64,000 nucleotides of DNA from Saccopteryx bilineata (GCF_036850765.1 NC_089498.1:70100305-70164304), one strand, 5' to 3'. Positions 46,334 to 58,029 are shown, counted from the first letter of the stretch. The notes: generated by a model not told the origin, from the letters alone. A program made the numbers and translations.

Positions 46334-46628
46334 CCTGACCCAGTGGTGGCACAGTAGATAGAACACTGAGGTCCCAGGTTCAAAACCTCAAGGCTGCCAG
46401 CTTGAGCATGGGATCATCAGCTTGAGCGCAGGATCACAGACATGACCTCATGATCACTGGCTTGAGCCCAAAGGTCGCTGGCTTGAGCAAGGGGTCACTG
46501 GCTCTGCTGGAGCCCCTGGTCAAGGCTCGTATGAGAAGCAATCAATGAGCACCTAGAAGTTCCACAACAATAAGTTGATGCTTCTCATTTCCCTCCTTTC
46601 CTGTCTGTCTCGCTTTCTTGCAAAAAAA
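46334..46628 (+). repeat. SINE-A variant
   Basis: GCCTGACCCAGTGGTGGCAC head, GACATGACCTCATGATCACT and AAAGGTCGCTGGCTTGAGCA modules, and a TC-rich end. AATCTTCAAGGTT flanks at 46319 and 46630 are a clear target duplication. Confidence 0.9.
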
Positions 46629-46644
46629 CCAATCTTCAAGGTTA

Positions 46645-47050
46645 TTCATAACAAAAAGTTATGGGCTTTTTCAAATGTCAAACTTCAAAGTATGTTGCTC
46701 ACTCACCCCTGAATATAGTTTCAATAAACAGAAGTCCCTCAATTCAGAGAAAAATCCCCCCCAAAATCAGACACAGATAAAGAAAATATTTCTGAAGAAT
46801 AGTTTAGGATGGTAAAGAAAAAAAATATGCAAGCATATTTTGACCGTAAGAAGCTAAAGTAGTAAGTGAGAAACTAGCTCTTGAATATTTCAAATGCTTT
46901 AAGGAATAAATTAATAACAATGAAAAATAACCAGATCTATTGAAAGGATACAAAATAATAAGTACATAGTTGGCTAAAGAAGTAGGGATATAAAAAGAAA
47001 ATTTTAAAATATTGCTTTAAATAAGCAATACATTCATATTTTAAAAAATA
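46645..47050. other. HERC4: HERC4 intron, unassigned
   Basis: AT-rich intron without a recognised repeat. Confidence 0.4.
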
Positions 47051-47615
47051 GAATATATTAACAATTTTAAAGTCCCATATATATACCCAAAAGAACTGAA
47101 AGCAGGGTCTTGAAGAGATATTTGTACATCCATGTTTATGACAGCATTGTTTGCAATAATCAAAAGATGAAAACAATCCTATTGTCCATCAACAGATGAA
47201 TAAACAAAACTTAAGTCTAGACATATAATAAAATATTATTCAGCCTTAAAAGAATTCTAACATATGTTACAACATGGATGAACCTTAAACAGATTATGCT
47301 ACGCTTATGAAATAAACCAGTCACAAAAGATATATACTATATGATTCTACTTATCTGAGGTACCTAAATCAAGTCAAATTCATAAAGACAATGTAGAATA
47401 TAGTGGTTGCCATACAGTGGAAACAGTAAATGAAGAGTTGTTGTTTAATGAAAGATGAAAAGAGTTCTTTAGTTTTGAAAGATAAAAAGAGTTCTGGAGA
47501 CTGGCTGCACAACAACGCAAATGTACTTAACAGTACTGAACTATACACTTAAAAAAAATGGTTGCGCTCATAAATTTTAAGTATTGTGTATTTTACCACA
47601 ATTAAAAATAAAAAA
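47051..47615 (+). mobile_element. Old L1 3' end
   Basis: ACCCAAAAGAACTGAAAGCA, TTTGTACATCCATGTTTATG, CCATCAACAGATGAATAAAC, then TATTGTGTATTTTACCACAA and an A-rich tail: the usual order of an old L1 ORF2 end and 3' UTR. Confidence 0.8.
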
Positions 47616-47895
47616 CAAAAATACTCTTTTCTATTTGTATCTAGATACTACTCAATTCCCATATATCCAAGTCTCTAAAACCACTTTTTCTTTATTTAGC
47701 CTAAGTTCCCTTATTCAAAGAAGCAAATATAAACAAACTGAGCAACCATATACACTGTTTTATTTATGCTTTATTTTCATTAAACAATGTATCTCAAATT
47801 CTTTCATTTCAAATACAAAACTTCATGATTAAAGAGCTACATTTAAACAACTTTAATATTAGTGTGTAGCAAAGCTTTAATATAACAGAACTTAC
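47616..47895. other. HERC4: HERC4 intron, unassigned
   Basis: Intron directly 3' of the RCC1 exon. Nothing recognised. Confidence 0.4.
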
Positions 47896-48056
47896 CAACA
47901 TCTGGTGGACACTGCCCATTATAAGAAAACCAATTTCCTTTCACAGTGAAAGGACTTTTCCTGTTGCTTGTTGAACCAGTTCCAAGCTGCCCATTACCAC
48001 CAAGTCCAAAGGAATAAATTCGTCCTGATGAAGGAACAAAGGCAGAAGTGTGCTGC
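47896..48056 (-). CDS. HERC4: HERC4 exon, last full RCC1 repeat
   Basis: This 161-nt exon has acceptor TTACTCTAG ending at 48057 and donor GTAAGT beginning at 47895. The first base completes an arginine codon, followed by QHTSAFVPSSGRIYSFGLGG, then NGQLGTGSTSNRKSPFTVKG, ending CPPDV plus one G. QHTSAF and FGLGGNGQLGTG are canonical RCC1-blade motifs. HERC3 differs clearly here, which decides the paralogue. The preceding exon is not in the window. Confidence 0.96.
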
Positions 48057-48510
48057 CTAGAGTAAGACGATAGAAAATTCCAGACTTAATGTTACCTGCT
48101 AAGCAATTTACATTTAGAAAATAGCAAACATCAATTGATATAAATTTTCTTATAAAAAATTAAACCATTATAATTCTAAAATATTCTGTACAAACTATTT
48201 ATAACTCTACATTAATGAATTTTGTACCACACAGCTAAGCTTGGTCCAAAAAATTTCCACAAATGCCTCAACTTAAAAAGATCCAGATCTATAGGGTAAT
48301 TCCTTATAACAGATAACTTAGCATTAGAGCCAGCATTTAACTATGTTATCTAAGAAAAGCCCTCCCCATCCCCACCACCTCTTCCTGCCTCCCTTCCCTG
48401 TTAGGTTCCAGTGCAGACCTATGGTCCATAAGGGCCCACTATTTGGGCACCACTCTAAAGTCTTAGGATAAGAGCTGGAAAGTAACCCAGTAACAACCAG
48501 AAAGTTTGTA
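48057..48510. other. HERC4: HERC4 intron, unassigned
   Basis: No recognised repeat or exon. Confidence 0.4.
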
Positions 48511-48517
48511 TATATCA

Positions 48518-48518
<1 letters not shown>

Positions 48519-48611
<93 letters not shown>

Positions 48612-48622
48612 ATATATATATG
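48519..48622. repeat. Compound (GT)n(GA)n(TA)n microsatellite
   Basis: About 25 GT units, then about 18 GA units, then TATATATATATATG. The frames read through it on both strands are low-complexity artefacts. Confidence 0.97.
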
Positions 48623-49014
48623 CGTGTGTACAGGGGACCAAGAACAAGACAAGTAACAGAGCCACCTCAGTTCAACCAGCCGAAGGAAAGCCATGCTAAT
48701 GAAAGTAAAGCTTAAAAGAGTTACCCTAATTTGCAGCAAAAATAATAGCCAATCCATCTGACTCACCACCCAAGAAAGAACCAACTCAGCCAATCCAGAG
48801 CAAGAAATAAATATTTATCATTCAATGTCACTAACATGATGTTTACACACACCACTAGGCCAATATAATCATTGTAAACTTTGTCAGTATGTTGAAAATT
48901 TAGGCAAAAATGAAAAAATTCTTCTAAAAATTTAACTTACAGATAACTGACACAAGAAAAAATTTAAAAAGCTACCTTATAGCTATTTAAAAATTTTTTA
49001 AATGTTTTTAAAAT

Positions 49015-50290
49015 TCAAAAAAAGAAAATATCAGGCCCAGATGGCTTTAACATCAAGGCCTACCAACCTTGAAAGTAGTTTTACTTCAAACAAATAGAAA
49101 ACAAGAGTATATTCCCCAATTTATATTAGACTAGTATAACCTTTAATAACAAAATCTGATAAAAATAACAGAAAAACACTTATAGCACGCACGATAACTG
49201 TGCAATATTGAAAGTTTTCCCACACAGATGAAACAGAACAAGTATATCTCCATCCTTCACCACATCTAGTGAACATTATCCTGGTATACTAGCCAGGATA
49301 TTAAGGCAAGAAATTTATATATGCATGTGTTAAGATAAGTATTAGAAATAAAACTAAATTGAGTCACAGATGATATGACTGTGTGTACATGAAAAAGTTA
49401 TAATTATAAGTGTTTACCCAGGTGGTTAGATTCAAAATCAATATATAAAGTAAAGTTTTAAAATAACAGCATTAAAAAAAAGTACATAAGAATAAAAACA
49501 CCAAAAGATATACAACTTTTCTTCTTCCTTTTTTTTCCTCCATTTTTTTTTCTTTTTTCCTTTTTTAAATCTTAAGTCCCAAAATGTCCTTGACTGGTAT
49601 CTGATTTCTTGCTCCTCCGTGGGAATGAAGTTTGTATGTGGAAATCCTGGGTCTTCCCCTACTGGTTAGAAGGTGCATCTAATGGCAAACTGTAGAGGGT
49701 GGAGGGCAAGGGGATGTTGTGGTTGTTACATCAAGAAACCTCTCCAGGGAATCTATCCAAATATCAGAAATATCTTATGTGCAACTTTATGCAGGTGAGC
49801 CTTCGATCCTTGATAGATCTCCACTTGGAACTCATGAAATGGGCAGCTTAGCCCTCCAACCCCTTTTTACAAGTGTTCCTTTGATGTTCTACCCAGGGAG
49901 CCAGAAAGCTAGGTTGTGACAAAAGCTAACAACTTTTCAAAATTCTACTAGATACTCAATACACTACTTATCACAATCCTAAAAAGATGTTTTAAGAGAA
50001 TTTGACAGGTTTAACATTTCAATGACAGTATAAGCTCAAAGCAGTCAAGGCATTCTGAAAGCAGAGGAACAATAACAAAAACTTGCTTTATCACAAACAA
50101 CAGATTTAACTGAATTTATTATAGTGTCACAAAATTATGTAGTGTGAAAGTGGCAGACTAGACACATGGATTGAAGAAGATAGAGATCACAAAAACAGAT
50201 CCATGTATTAAGGAACTTAATTTATGCAAACAGTGGCACTAAAGAGTAGGAAGGTGAAAGAGTGGTCAAAGATGAAGCTATGAGAGCATG
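49015..50290 (+). mobile_element. Old L1 ORF2 fragments
   Basis: GGCCCAGATGGCTTTAAC at 49035 corresponds to the GPDGF motif ahead of L1 reverse transcriptase. AGACTAGACACATGGATTGA and CAAAAACAGATCCATGTATT near 50155-50205 are later ORF2 parts. The block 49540-49925 between them does not look like L1. Confidence 0.6.
49540..49925. other. Unassigned block between old L1 fragments
   Basis: A pyrimidine-rich run (49512-49566) is followed by about 350 bp of unfamiliar sequence that interrupts the old L1. A 66-residue frame at 49719-49919 has no recognisable family. It may be an old transposon insertion. Confidence 0.35.
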
Positions 50291-50389
50291 ATTCTGAGAA
50301 GATGATGAGTAGGAAGAACCAGGAATCTTGTATTCTCACTTAATCAAAACAATTGCACTGACAGTATCTGTCTTTTATAACTACATTGG

Positions 50390-50984
50390 AACTCTTGAGT
50401 TTATTGAAGTCTTGTTATTTCCAGGGAAAGGCTTGGGTGGTAAACTGCAATTGATTTTGGTCAATTTCAGCTCTTAGCACACCACCAGCCCTATGATTGG
50501 CAGCGATCCACATACTCCAGGATTAGCCTGTACACAGTTTTTTAGAGCTAAGGTAGGCAATAAAGACTGTGTCCTTCATTTTGAGATTGGTGCTCTGATC
50601 ACTTACTGCTTCTGATCACAGAAGTGCAAACACAAAAGTGGGTAAGCCATTGTTGTACCCCTTTCAACCATTGTACCACTCCAGCTGACGAGATTTCCAG
50701 AGGATTTAAAGCACTGTTGCTTTTTTATCTTATCATCTTCTCACACACACACCTTTCATTTCTTTTTCTTTTCCCCCTTTTGGGAGTCAGACATTCAAAT
50801 ATGTAAGATCTATGAAATTCAAAAATAACTGAGCATAAAGGGCAATTTTGAAAGTCACTGTGTATACCCAAAAAAAGGTGCATGCTCAGAAAAGACCCAA
50901 GACCTCAGGCTTACTCATCAAACTGATCCCTGGCATACAGATCAACTACAACAATAAAAAACAAAAAGAAAACAATATTTATAA
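50390..50984 (+). repeat. Possible ancient LINE 5' region or other old repeat
   Basis: GGTGGTAAACTGCAATTGAT, GATTAGCCTGTACACAGTTT, ACTGTGTCCTTCATTTTGAG and CACTGTGTATACCCAAAAAA give a feel of an old dispersed repeat, perhaps an L1 5' UTR. I cannot name it firmly. Confidence 0.35.
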
Positions 50985-51884
50985 TTGCAGAGAGACAAGA
51001 TGGTGATGGAGTAGGCAGACGTACCAATTTCCACCTCCCAGAACCAAAGTGGACTACAGACTAACTTTAAGCTGGAAAAACCAACTTTGGACTAAATTAA
51101 GAGGATTCTTCAACCAAGGAAAACTGAAGAAGCGATAGTGAGAATGGTAGGAAAACCTGAAACGCGGAGAGGGCTGCCCAGCTCCCTGGAGCAAACGGCA
51201 GCTGGGAGAGACTTGTGTGGCGGGAAGTGAGTTTAGCAGAGAGGGGAGGGTCCTGAGTCCCAGAACAAAGCCCCAGCCTGCAGCCCCAGAGCCTAGAAGA
51301 GGCATATGGACAGTATTTAGCTGGAAACAAGACAGGATACTATTTGTGAGAAAGAGACTGATTTCTCAGACCCAGGATTCTTCTTAAAGGGACCGCACAG
51401 AAAACCTCCTCACAACAACTCACCCGGGGCTCCAGGGGATGGGGAGAGAGGAGAGGACCGGAGTAGCAGAAAGAGTGTGTAATCTAGGAGGCACAGGGAA
51501 AAACATTTTGAGAGACAGCCACCCTAACCTCTGGGACGAGTCACTCCCCAAATCTGAAGTGAATATTTCCCCTGGAAACAGAAATACCAGCAAAGGGGAT
51601 GCAGGACACCAGCCAAACAAGTTCTCCCACGACACTCAGAGCAGAGTCGCTTAGAAGGAGGGAGCTTTCGGGACCGCACAGCTGAGGACTCACCTGAGGG
51701 CAGGCAGCCACGGGACGTGGAAGTACGGTTCTGTTGGCAAGGGCAGAAGCCGGCTGGCCACCACTGAGGCACAGGTATGAGCTCAGTCTTGCCCAGCTGG
51801 GGAGGAGGGGATGTGGGAAAGTGGTCAAGCACAGCTGTCGGCCGCTTGCAATACAGCCTACAGGGGGAAGGGCAGTAACCCTGG

Positions 51885-52305
51885 ATGTGGTGGAGACCTG
51901 CACTTGAGCAAGGGCGCAGGAGCACAGCCCTGACCTGCCCATGGAACCGAGACTTGTGGCCTGACTTGGGAGCCGGCTCCTCCCCCCCAAGGGTGGTGCC
52001 AAAAGCCCAGAACAGACGAAGTCACGCTACTGAGCGTGGGCACGCAGTCCTGCTGGGCCTGTGGAGCTAAGGCTTGCAGCCCTCCCATGAGCGGGCCTCT
52101 CCTGCAAGGGCGGGGTGAAAGCCCGGAATAAGGCAGAGACCTGCAGCTGAACAAAAGTGCTCACCTCTGCCCGCAGGGCCAAGCATAATGCCACCTGCGG
52201 GGGCAGGACGAAGCCCAAAGCCAAAGAGGCTTGTACACCTGAGCATGTGATCACAGCCACTCCCATGAAGGAGAGGAGGAAACCACAGCAAAAGCCGCAG
52301 TAGGC
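51885..52305 (+). repeat. Tandem-like repeats in the L1 5' UTR
   Basis: Four imperfect units ending near 52006, 52122, 52222 and 52294 each close with AAAGCC(C/G). They share words such as AGACCTGCA, GGCTTGCAG/GGCTTGTAC and CTCCC. Spacing falls from about 116 to about 80 bp. This resembles a decayed monomer array. Confidence 0.55.
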
Positions 52306-52446
52306 AGGCACCGGCAACACCCATACCTGGACGCCCTAGGCAGCAACAGCAGAGGGGGTGGTGGGCCTGCAGACAGATCACACCAAGGGAACACAGAGGC
52401 CACACCCAGTGGACTCTAGTGACCAAAACCTTTTTACACAGATAAA

Positions 52447-53736
52447 ATGAGAAAGCAAAGAAATGCAATGCAAATGAATCAAGAGAAATCCCCAGGAAAG
52501 GACTTGAATGAGTCAGATATAACCAAATTACCAGATGCAGAGTTTAAAATAACGACTGTTAGGATGCTCAAAGATATTAGAACAACAATAGATGGTCATA
52601 ACGAACACCTAAATAAAGAGATAGCAAATATAAAAAAGGACATTGAAATAATAAAAAAAGACTCAGTCAAGCCCTGGCTGGTTGGCTCAGTGGTAGAGCG
52701 TCGGTCTGGCGTGCAGGAGTCCTGGGCTCGATTCCCGGCCAGGGCACATCTGCTTCTCCACCCCTCCCCCTCTCCTTCCTCTCTGTCTCTCTCTTCCCCT
52801 CCCGCAGCTCAGGCTCCATTGGAGCAAAGTTGGCCCGGGCGCTGAGGATGGCTCTGTGGCCTCTGCCTCAGGAGCTAGAATGGCTCTGGTCATAACAGAG
52901 CAACGCCCGAGATGGGCAGAGTATCGCCCCCTGATGGGCAGGCCGGGTGGATCCTGGTCGGACGCATGCAGAAGTCTGACTGACTGCCTCCCCATTTTCC
53001 AACTTCAGAAAAATACAAAAAATAAAAGAAATAAAAGAATCAGTTAGAAATTACAAATACAGTATCAGAAATGAAGAACACACTGGAAGGAATTAAAATC
53101 AGGATGGATGAAGCTGCAAATCGAATCAGCGAGTTAGAAGACAAGATAAATAACAGCACGGAGGCAGAGCAGAAAAAAGAAAAGACACCATAAAGTCTGA
53201 GGAAACTCTAAGAGAGCTCTGTGACACCATGAAGAGAAATAACATCTGCATCATACGGGTTCCTGAAGAAGAAGAGAAAGAACAAGGGATAGAGACTTTG
53301 TTTAAACATATCATAGCTGAAAACTTCCCTCAATTAAGGCAGGAAAACATCTCACAAGTTCAAGAAGCACAGAGAACTCCATTAAAGAGAAACCCAAAGA
53401 AACCTACACCAAGACACATCATAATTAAAATATCAAAGCTAAGTGATAAAAAGAAAATATTAAAAGCTGCTAGAGAAAAAAAGACTATCACCTACAAAGG
53501 AAACCCCCATAAGGATGACTTCCGACTTCTCAACAGAAACACTTGAGGCCAGAAGGGAATGGCAAGAAATATTCAAAGTAATGAAAAACAAGAGCCCACA
53601 ACCAAGACTACTTTATCCAGCAAGGCTATCGTTTAAAATTGAAGGAGAAATAAAAAGCTTTCCAGACAAGAAAAATCTCAAGGAATTCACTACAACCAAA
53701 CCAAGACTGCAAGAAATGCTAAGGGGCCTGTTGTAA
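52447..53736 (+). pseudogene. L1 ORF1, interrupted
   Basis: ORF1 encodes the L1 RNA-binding chaperone. The N-terminal coiled-coil part (MRKQRNAMQMNQEKSPGKDL, to about 52670) is in frame 1. It is interrupted by a SINE-B (52674-53028). The central RRM part resumes in another frame (ICIIRVPEEEEKEQGIETLF at 53244). The C-terminal part (ARREWQEIFKVMKNKSPQPR) is in a third frame, ending with a stop at 53736. Not functional. Confidence 0.9.
52674..53030 (+). repeat. SINE-B inserted in L1 ORF1
   Basis: Head CCCTGGCTGGTTGGCTCAGT and end TTCAGAAAAATACAAAAAAT. Flanks AAAAAGACTCAGT / AAAAGAATCAGTT are the duplicated target. It lacks the ACAGGAGAAGCGCCC segment found in other copies. Confidence 0.93.
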
Positions 53737-53792
53737 ACAGATCAAAGGAGAAAAAGAATATAGCAACAGAGGAATACAGTTTTAAAGAATAA

Positions 53793-56700
53793 AATGGCAA
53801 TAAACAACTACATATCAATAACCTCAAATGTAAATGGATTAAATGATCCGATCAAAAGACATAGAGTAGATAAGAAAACAGGACCCATACATATGCTGTC
53901 TACAAGAGACACAACTTAAAATAAAAGATGCACATAGACTGAAGATAAAAGGATGGAAAAAATATTTCACATAAATGGAAATGAAAAAAAAGGTGGGTAG
54001 CAATACTTATATCAGACAAAATGGACTGTAAAACAAAGACTACAGTAAGAGATAAAGAAGGTCACCACATAATGATAAAGGGAGCAATCCAACAGGAAGA
54101 TATAACTGTTATAAATATCTACACAGGGCAAGATCAACAACAATACTATAAAAGTAGGGGATTTCAATATCCCACTAATATCACTAGATAGATCCTCAAG
54201 AAAGAAAATTAACAAAGAAACAGTTGACTTAAAGGACATACTAGATCAACTCAATTTAATAGCTATCTTCAGAACCTTTCACCCTAAAGTAGCAGAATAT
54301 ACATTCTTTTCAAGTGCTCATGGTACATTCTCTAGGATAGACCACATGTTAGGGCACAAAAGCGGCCTCAACAAATTTAAGAAGATTGAAATCATATCAA
54401 GCACTTTCTCTGATCACAATGGCATGAAACTAGAAATCAACCACAACAGAAAAACTGAAAAATACTCAAACACTTGGAAACTAAATAGCATGTTATTAAA
54501 TAACAAATAGGTTAACAATGAGATCAAAAAAGAAATTGCCAGGCATGGTGGCACGTGCCTGTAGTCCCAGCTACTCGGGGGGCTGAGGCAGGAGGATCGC
54601 TTGAGCCCAGGAGTTCTGGGCTGTAGTGCGCTATGCCAATCGGGTGTCCGATCGGCATCAATATGGTGACCTCTCAGGAGCGGGGGACCACCAGGTTGCC
54701 TAAGGAGGGGTGAACCGGCCCAGGTCGGAAAAAAGAAATTAAAAAATTCCTAGAAACGAATGATAACAAGTATACATCAACTCAAAATATATGGGACACA
54801 GCAAAAGCAGTCCTGAGAGGGAAGTTCATAGCATTACATGCATACCTCAAGAAGCTAGAAAAAGCTCAAATAAACAACTTGACCCTGCATCTAAAGAACT
54901 AGAAAAAGAACAGCAAGTAATGCCCAGAGCTAGTAGAAGGAAGGAAATAATAAAGATCAGAGAAGAAATAAATGACATAGAGGGTAAAGAAACAATACAG
55001 AGGATCAATAAAACCAGGAGCTGGTTCTTTCAAAAAGGTGAACAAGGTCGATGAACCTTTAACCAGACTCACCAAGAAAAAAAGAAAGAAGACTCAAATA
55101 AATAAAATTAAAAATGAGAGTAGAGAAATAACAACTGACAGAACAGAAATACAAAATATAGTAAGAAAATACTATGAAGAACTGTATGCCAAAACACTAG
55201 ACAACCTAGATGAAATGGATAAATTCTTTAAAACATATAATCTTCCAAAAATTAATCTGGAAGAATCAGAAAACATAAACAGACCAATTACAACAAATGA
55301 GAAAGAAACAGTTATCAAAAAACTCCCAACAAAGAAAAGTCCTAGGACTGATGGCTTCACAAGTGAATTCTACCAGATATTCAAAGAAAAACTAACTCCT
55401 ATCCTTCTCAAGTTATTTCAGAAAATTCAAGAGGAAGGAAGACTTCCAAGCTCCTTTTATGAGGCAAGTATAATTCTGACTCCAAAACCTGTGCAAAGAC
55501 AACACAAAGAAAGAAAATTATAGGCCAATATCCTTGATGAATATAGATGCAAAAATCCTCAACAAAATATTAGCAAACCATATCCAGCAATATATGAAAA
55601 AATCATACACCATGATCAAGTGGTATTTATTCTTGGGAGGCAAGGCTGGTACAATATTTGCAAATTAATCAATGTGATTCATCACATAAACAAAAGGAAG
55701 GAGAAAAACCACATGATAACATCAATAGATACAGAAAAAGCATTTGATAAAATCCAGCATCCATTCATGATCAAAACTCTCAGCAAAGTGGGAATACAGG
55801 GAACATACCTCAACATGATAATGGCCATCTATGAAAAACCCACAGCCAACATCATACTCAATGGGCAAAAATTAAAAGCAATTCCCTTAAGATCAGGAAC
55901 AAGGCAGGGGTGCCCCCTTTCACCACTCTTATTCAACATTGGTCTGGACGTCCTAGCCATAGCAATCAGACAAAAAAAAAAAAAAAAGGAATAAAAGGCA
56001 TCCCAATTGGAAAAGAAGAAGTAAAACTATCATTATTTGAGATGATATGCTATTGTATATAGAAAACCCTAAAGTTGCAGTAAAAAAACTACTAGACCTG
56101 ATAAATGAATTCAGCAAGGTGGCAGGATATAAAATACTCAGAGATCAGAGGCATTTTTATATACTAACAATGAACTATCAGAAAGAGAAATTAAGGAAGC
56201 AGTCTCCTTTACTGTTACAACCAAAAAAATAAAGTACCTAGGAATAAATTTAACAAGGGAGATTAAAGACTTATACTCAGAAAATTATAAAACATTGATA
56301 AAAGAAATCAGGGAAGATACAAACAAGTGGAAGCATATACAGTGCTCATGGTTAGGAAGAATAAACATTATTAAAATGTCTATATTACTCAAAGCAATTT
56401 ATAAATTCAATGCAATACTGTGATTAAAATACCAATGACTTACTTCAAAGATATAGAACACATATTCCAAAACTTTATATGGAACCAAAAGAGAACACAA
56501 ATAGCCTCAGCAATCTTGAAAATGAAGAATAAAGAGGGAGGTATCACACTTCCGGATATCAAGTTATACTACAAGGCCATTGTACTCAAAACAGCCTGGT
56601 ACTGGCATGAGAACAGGCATATAGATCAAGGGAACAGAACAGAGAACCCAGAAATAAACCCACAGCTCTATGGACAACTGATATTTGACAAAGGAGGTAA

Positions 56701-57525
56701 GAGCATACAATGGAGTAAAGACAGCCTGTTCAACAAATGGTGTTGGGAAAATTGGACAGCTACCTGCAAAAAAACGAAACTAGACCACCAACTTACACCA
56801 TTTACAAAAATAAACTCAAAATGGATAAAAGACTTAAATGTAAGTTGTGAAACCGTAAGTATCTTAGAAGAAAACATAGGCAGTAAGCTCTCCGACATCT
56901 CTCACAGCAATATATTTGCCGATGTATCTCCACAGGAAGTGAAATAAAAGACAGGATAAACAAATGGGACTATATCAAACTAAAAAGCTTCTGCACAGCT
57001 AAAGACAATAAGAACAGAATAAAAAGATAAACTACACAATGGGGAATATATCTGACAATACGTCTGACAAGGGGTTAATAACCAAAATTTATAAAGAACT
57101 TGTAAAACTCAACACCAGGAAGACAAACAATCCAATCAAAAAATGGGCAAAAGAGATGAACAGACACTTCTCCAAAGTGGACATACAGATGGCCAATAGG
57201 CATATGAAAAAATGCTCAATATCACTAATCATTAGAGAAATGCAAATTAAAACCACAATGAGATATCACCTCATACCAGTCAGAACGGTGCTCATCAATA
57301 AAACAACACAGAATAAGTGCTGGCGAGGATGTGGAAAAAAGGGAACCCTCCTGCACTGCTGGTGGGAATGCAGACTGGTGCAGCCACTTGTGGAAAACAG
57401 TATGGAGATTCCTCAAGAAATTAAAAATCAAACTGCCTTTTGACCCAGCTATACCACTTTTAGGAATATACCCCAAGAACACCATACACTATTTCAAAAG
57501 TAGAAATGCACCCCCATGTTTATAG
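53793..57525 (+). pseudogene. L1 ORF2, interrupted
   Basis: ORF2 encodes endonuclease and reverse transcriptase. The start reads MAINNYISITSNVNGLNDPI. Reverse-transcriptase blocks are at about 55038-55990 ([19 protein letters not shown], then [15 protein letters not shown]). The C-terminal region is at 56420-57525. Multiple frameshifts and the 7SL insertion at 54538 make it dead. Confidence 0.9.
54538..54728 (+). ncRNA. 7SL RNA pseudogene, 3'-truncated, inside L1 ORF2
   Basis: It matches the 5' two-thirds of the signal recognition particle RNA: CTGTAGTCCCAGCTACTCGG, GGAGGATCGCTTGAGCCCAG, GGGCTGTAGTGCGCTATGCC, CATCAATATGGTGACCTC and AAGGAGGGGTGAACCGGCCC. It starts at the true 7SL 5' end (GCC...), has a short deletion near 54651, and stops after CCAGGTCGG without a poly-A tail. 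Perfect 12-bp target copies AAAAAAGAAATT lie at 54526-54537 and 54729-54740. It is not an Alu: the S-domain is present. Confidence 0.95.
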
Positions 57526-57959
57526 CAGCACTGTTCATAATAGCCCAAGTGTCCGTCAGTGAACGAGTGGATTAAAAAGCTTTGATACATATATACTATG
57601 GAATAGTACTCAGCCATAAGAAATGATGACATCGGATCATTTACAACAACATGGATGAACCTTGATAACATTATACTGAGCGGAATAAGTAAATCAGAAA
57701 AGACTAAGAACTGTATGATTCCATACAGAGGTGGCACATGAAAATGAGACTCACGGACATGCATAAGAGTGTGGGGTTATGGGGTGGGAGGGAGGAGATT
57801 GAGAGGATTGGCGGAGGGGAGGGGCACAAAGAAAACCAGTTAGAAGGTGACGGAAGACAATTGGACTTTGGGTGATGGAATGCAGCATAATCAAATGTCA
57901 AAATAACCTAGAGATGTTTTCTCTGAACCTATGTACCCTGATTTATCAATGTCACCCCA

Positions 57960-57995
57960 TTGAAATAAATAAATAAATAAATAAATAAATAAATA
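57960..57995 (+). repeat. (AAAT)n tail of the L1
   Basis: About eight AAAT units form the L1 3' tail, just after CACCCCATTGAAAT. Confidence 0.95.
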
Positions 57996-58029
57996 TCTAA
58001 TCATTTACACCTAAAACTATAAAAAAAAT

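Larger units (their letters stand above)
50985..57995 (+). mobile_element. Near-full-length L1 LINE, inactive
   Basis: It has a GC-rich 5' UTR from about 50990 (GAGACAAGATGGTGATGGAG contains AAGATGG, a YY1-like site seen at L1 starts). ORF1 is at 52447-53736 and ORF2 from 53793 to about 57525. The 3' UTR ends in (AAAT)n at about 57960-57995. ORF1 is split by a SINE-B and frameshifted. ORF2 is broken by a 7SL insertion and by several frameshifts, one inside the FADD-type catalytic motif near 56036-56046. The ORF2 end keeps the knuckle [18 protein letters not shown]. It lies antisense to HERC4. About 6.45 kb remain after removing inserts, so it is essentially complete. Confidence 0.93.

Noticed and set aside
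47896..48056. Assignment to HERC3 instead of HERC4
   Set aside because: The RCC1 exon (FGLGGNGQLGTGSTSNRKS) and the downstream NEIDGTFSSSGCLNG linker fit HERC4 as I recall it. HERC3 differs clearly in this exon.
48324..48793. Frames of 69-113 residues with serine/leucine and threonine/histidine runs
   Set aside because: Translation of a (GT)n(GA)n microsatellite. No conserved or splice-bounded sequence.
51541..52468. Long minus-strand frames (97-153 residues)
   Set aside because: Shadow frames in the GC-rich L1 5' UTR without any family resemblance.
54538..54728. An Alu element
   Set aside because: The sequence continues into the 7SL S-domain (CATCAATATGGTGACC, GGTTGCCTAAGGAGG), which Alu lacks, and bats have no Alu.
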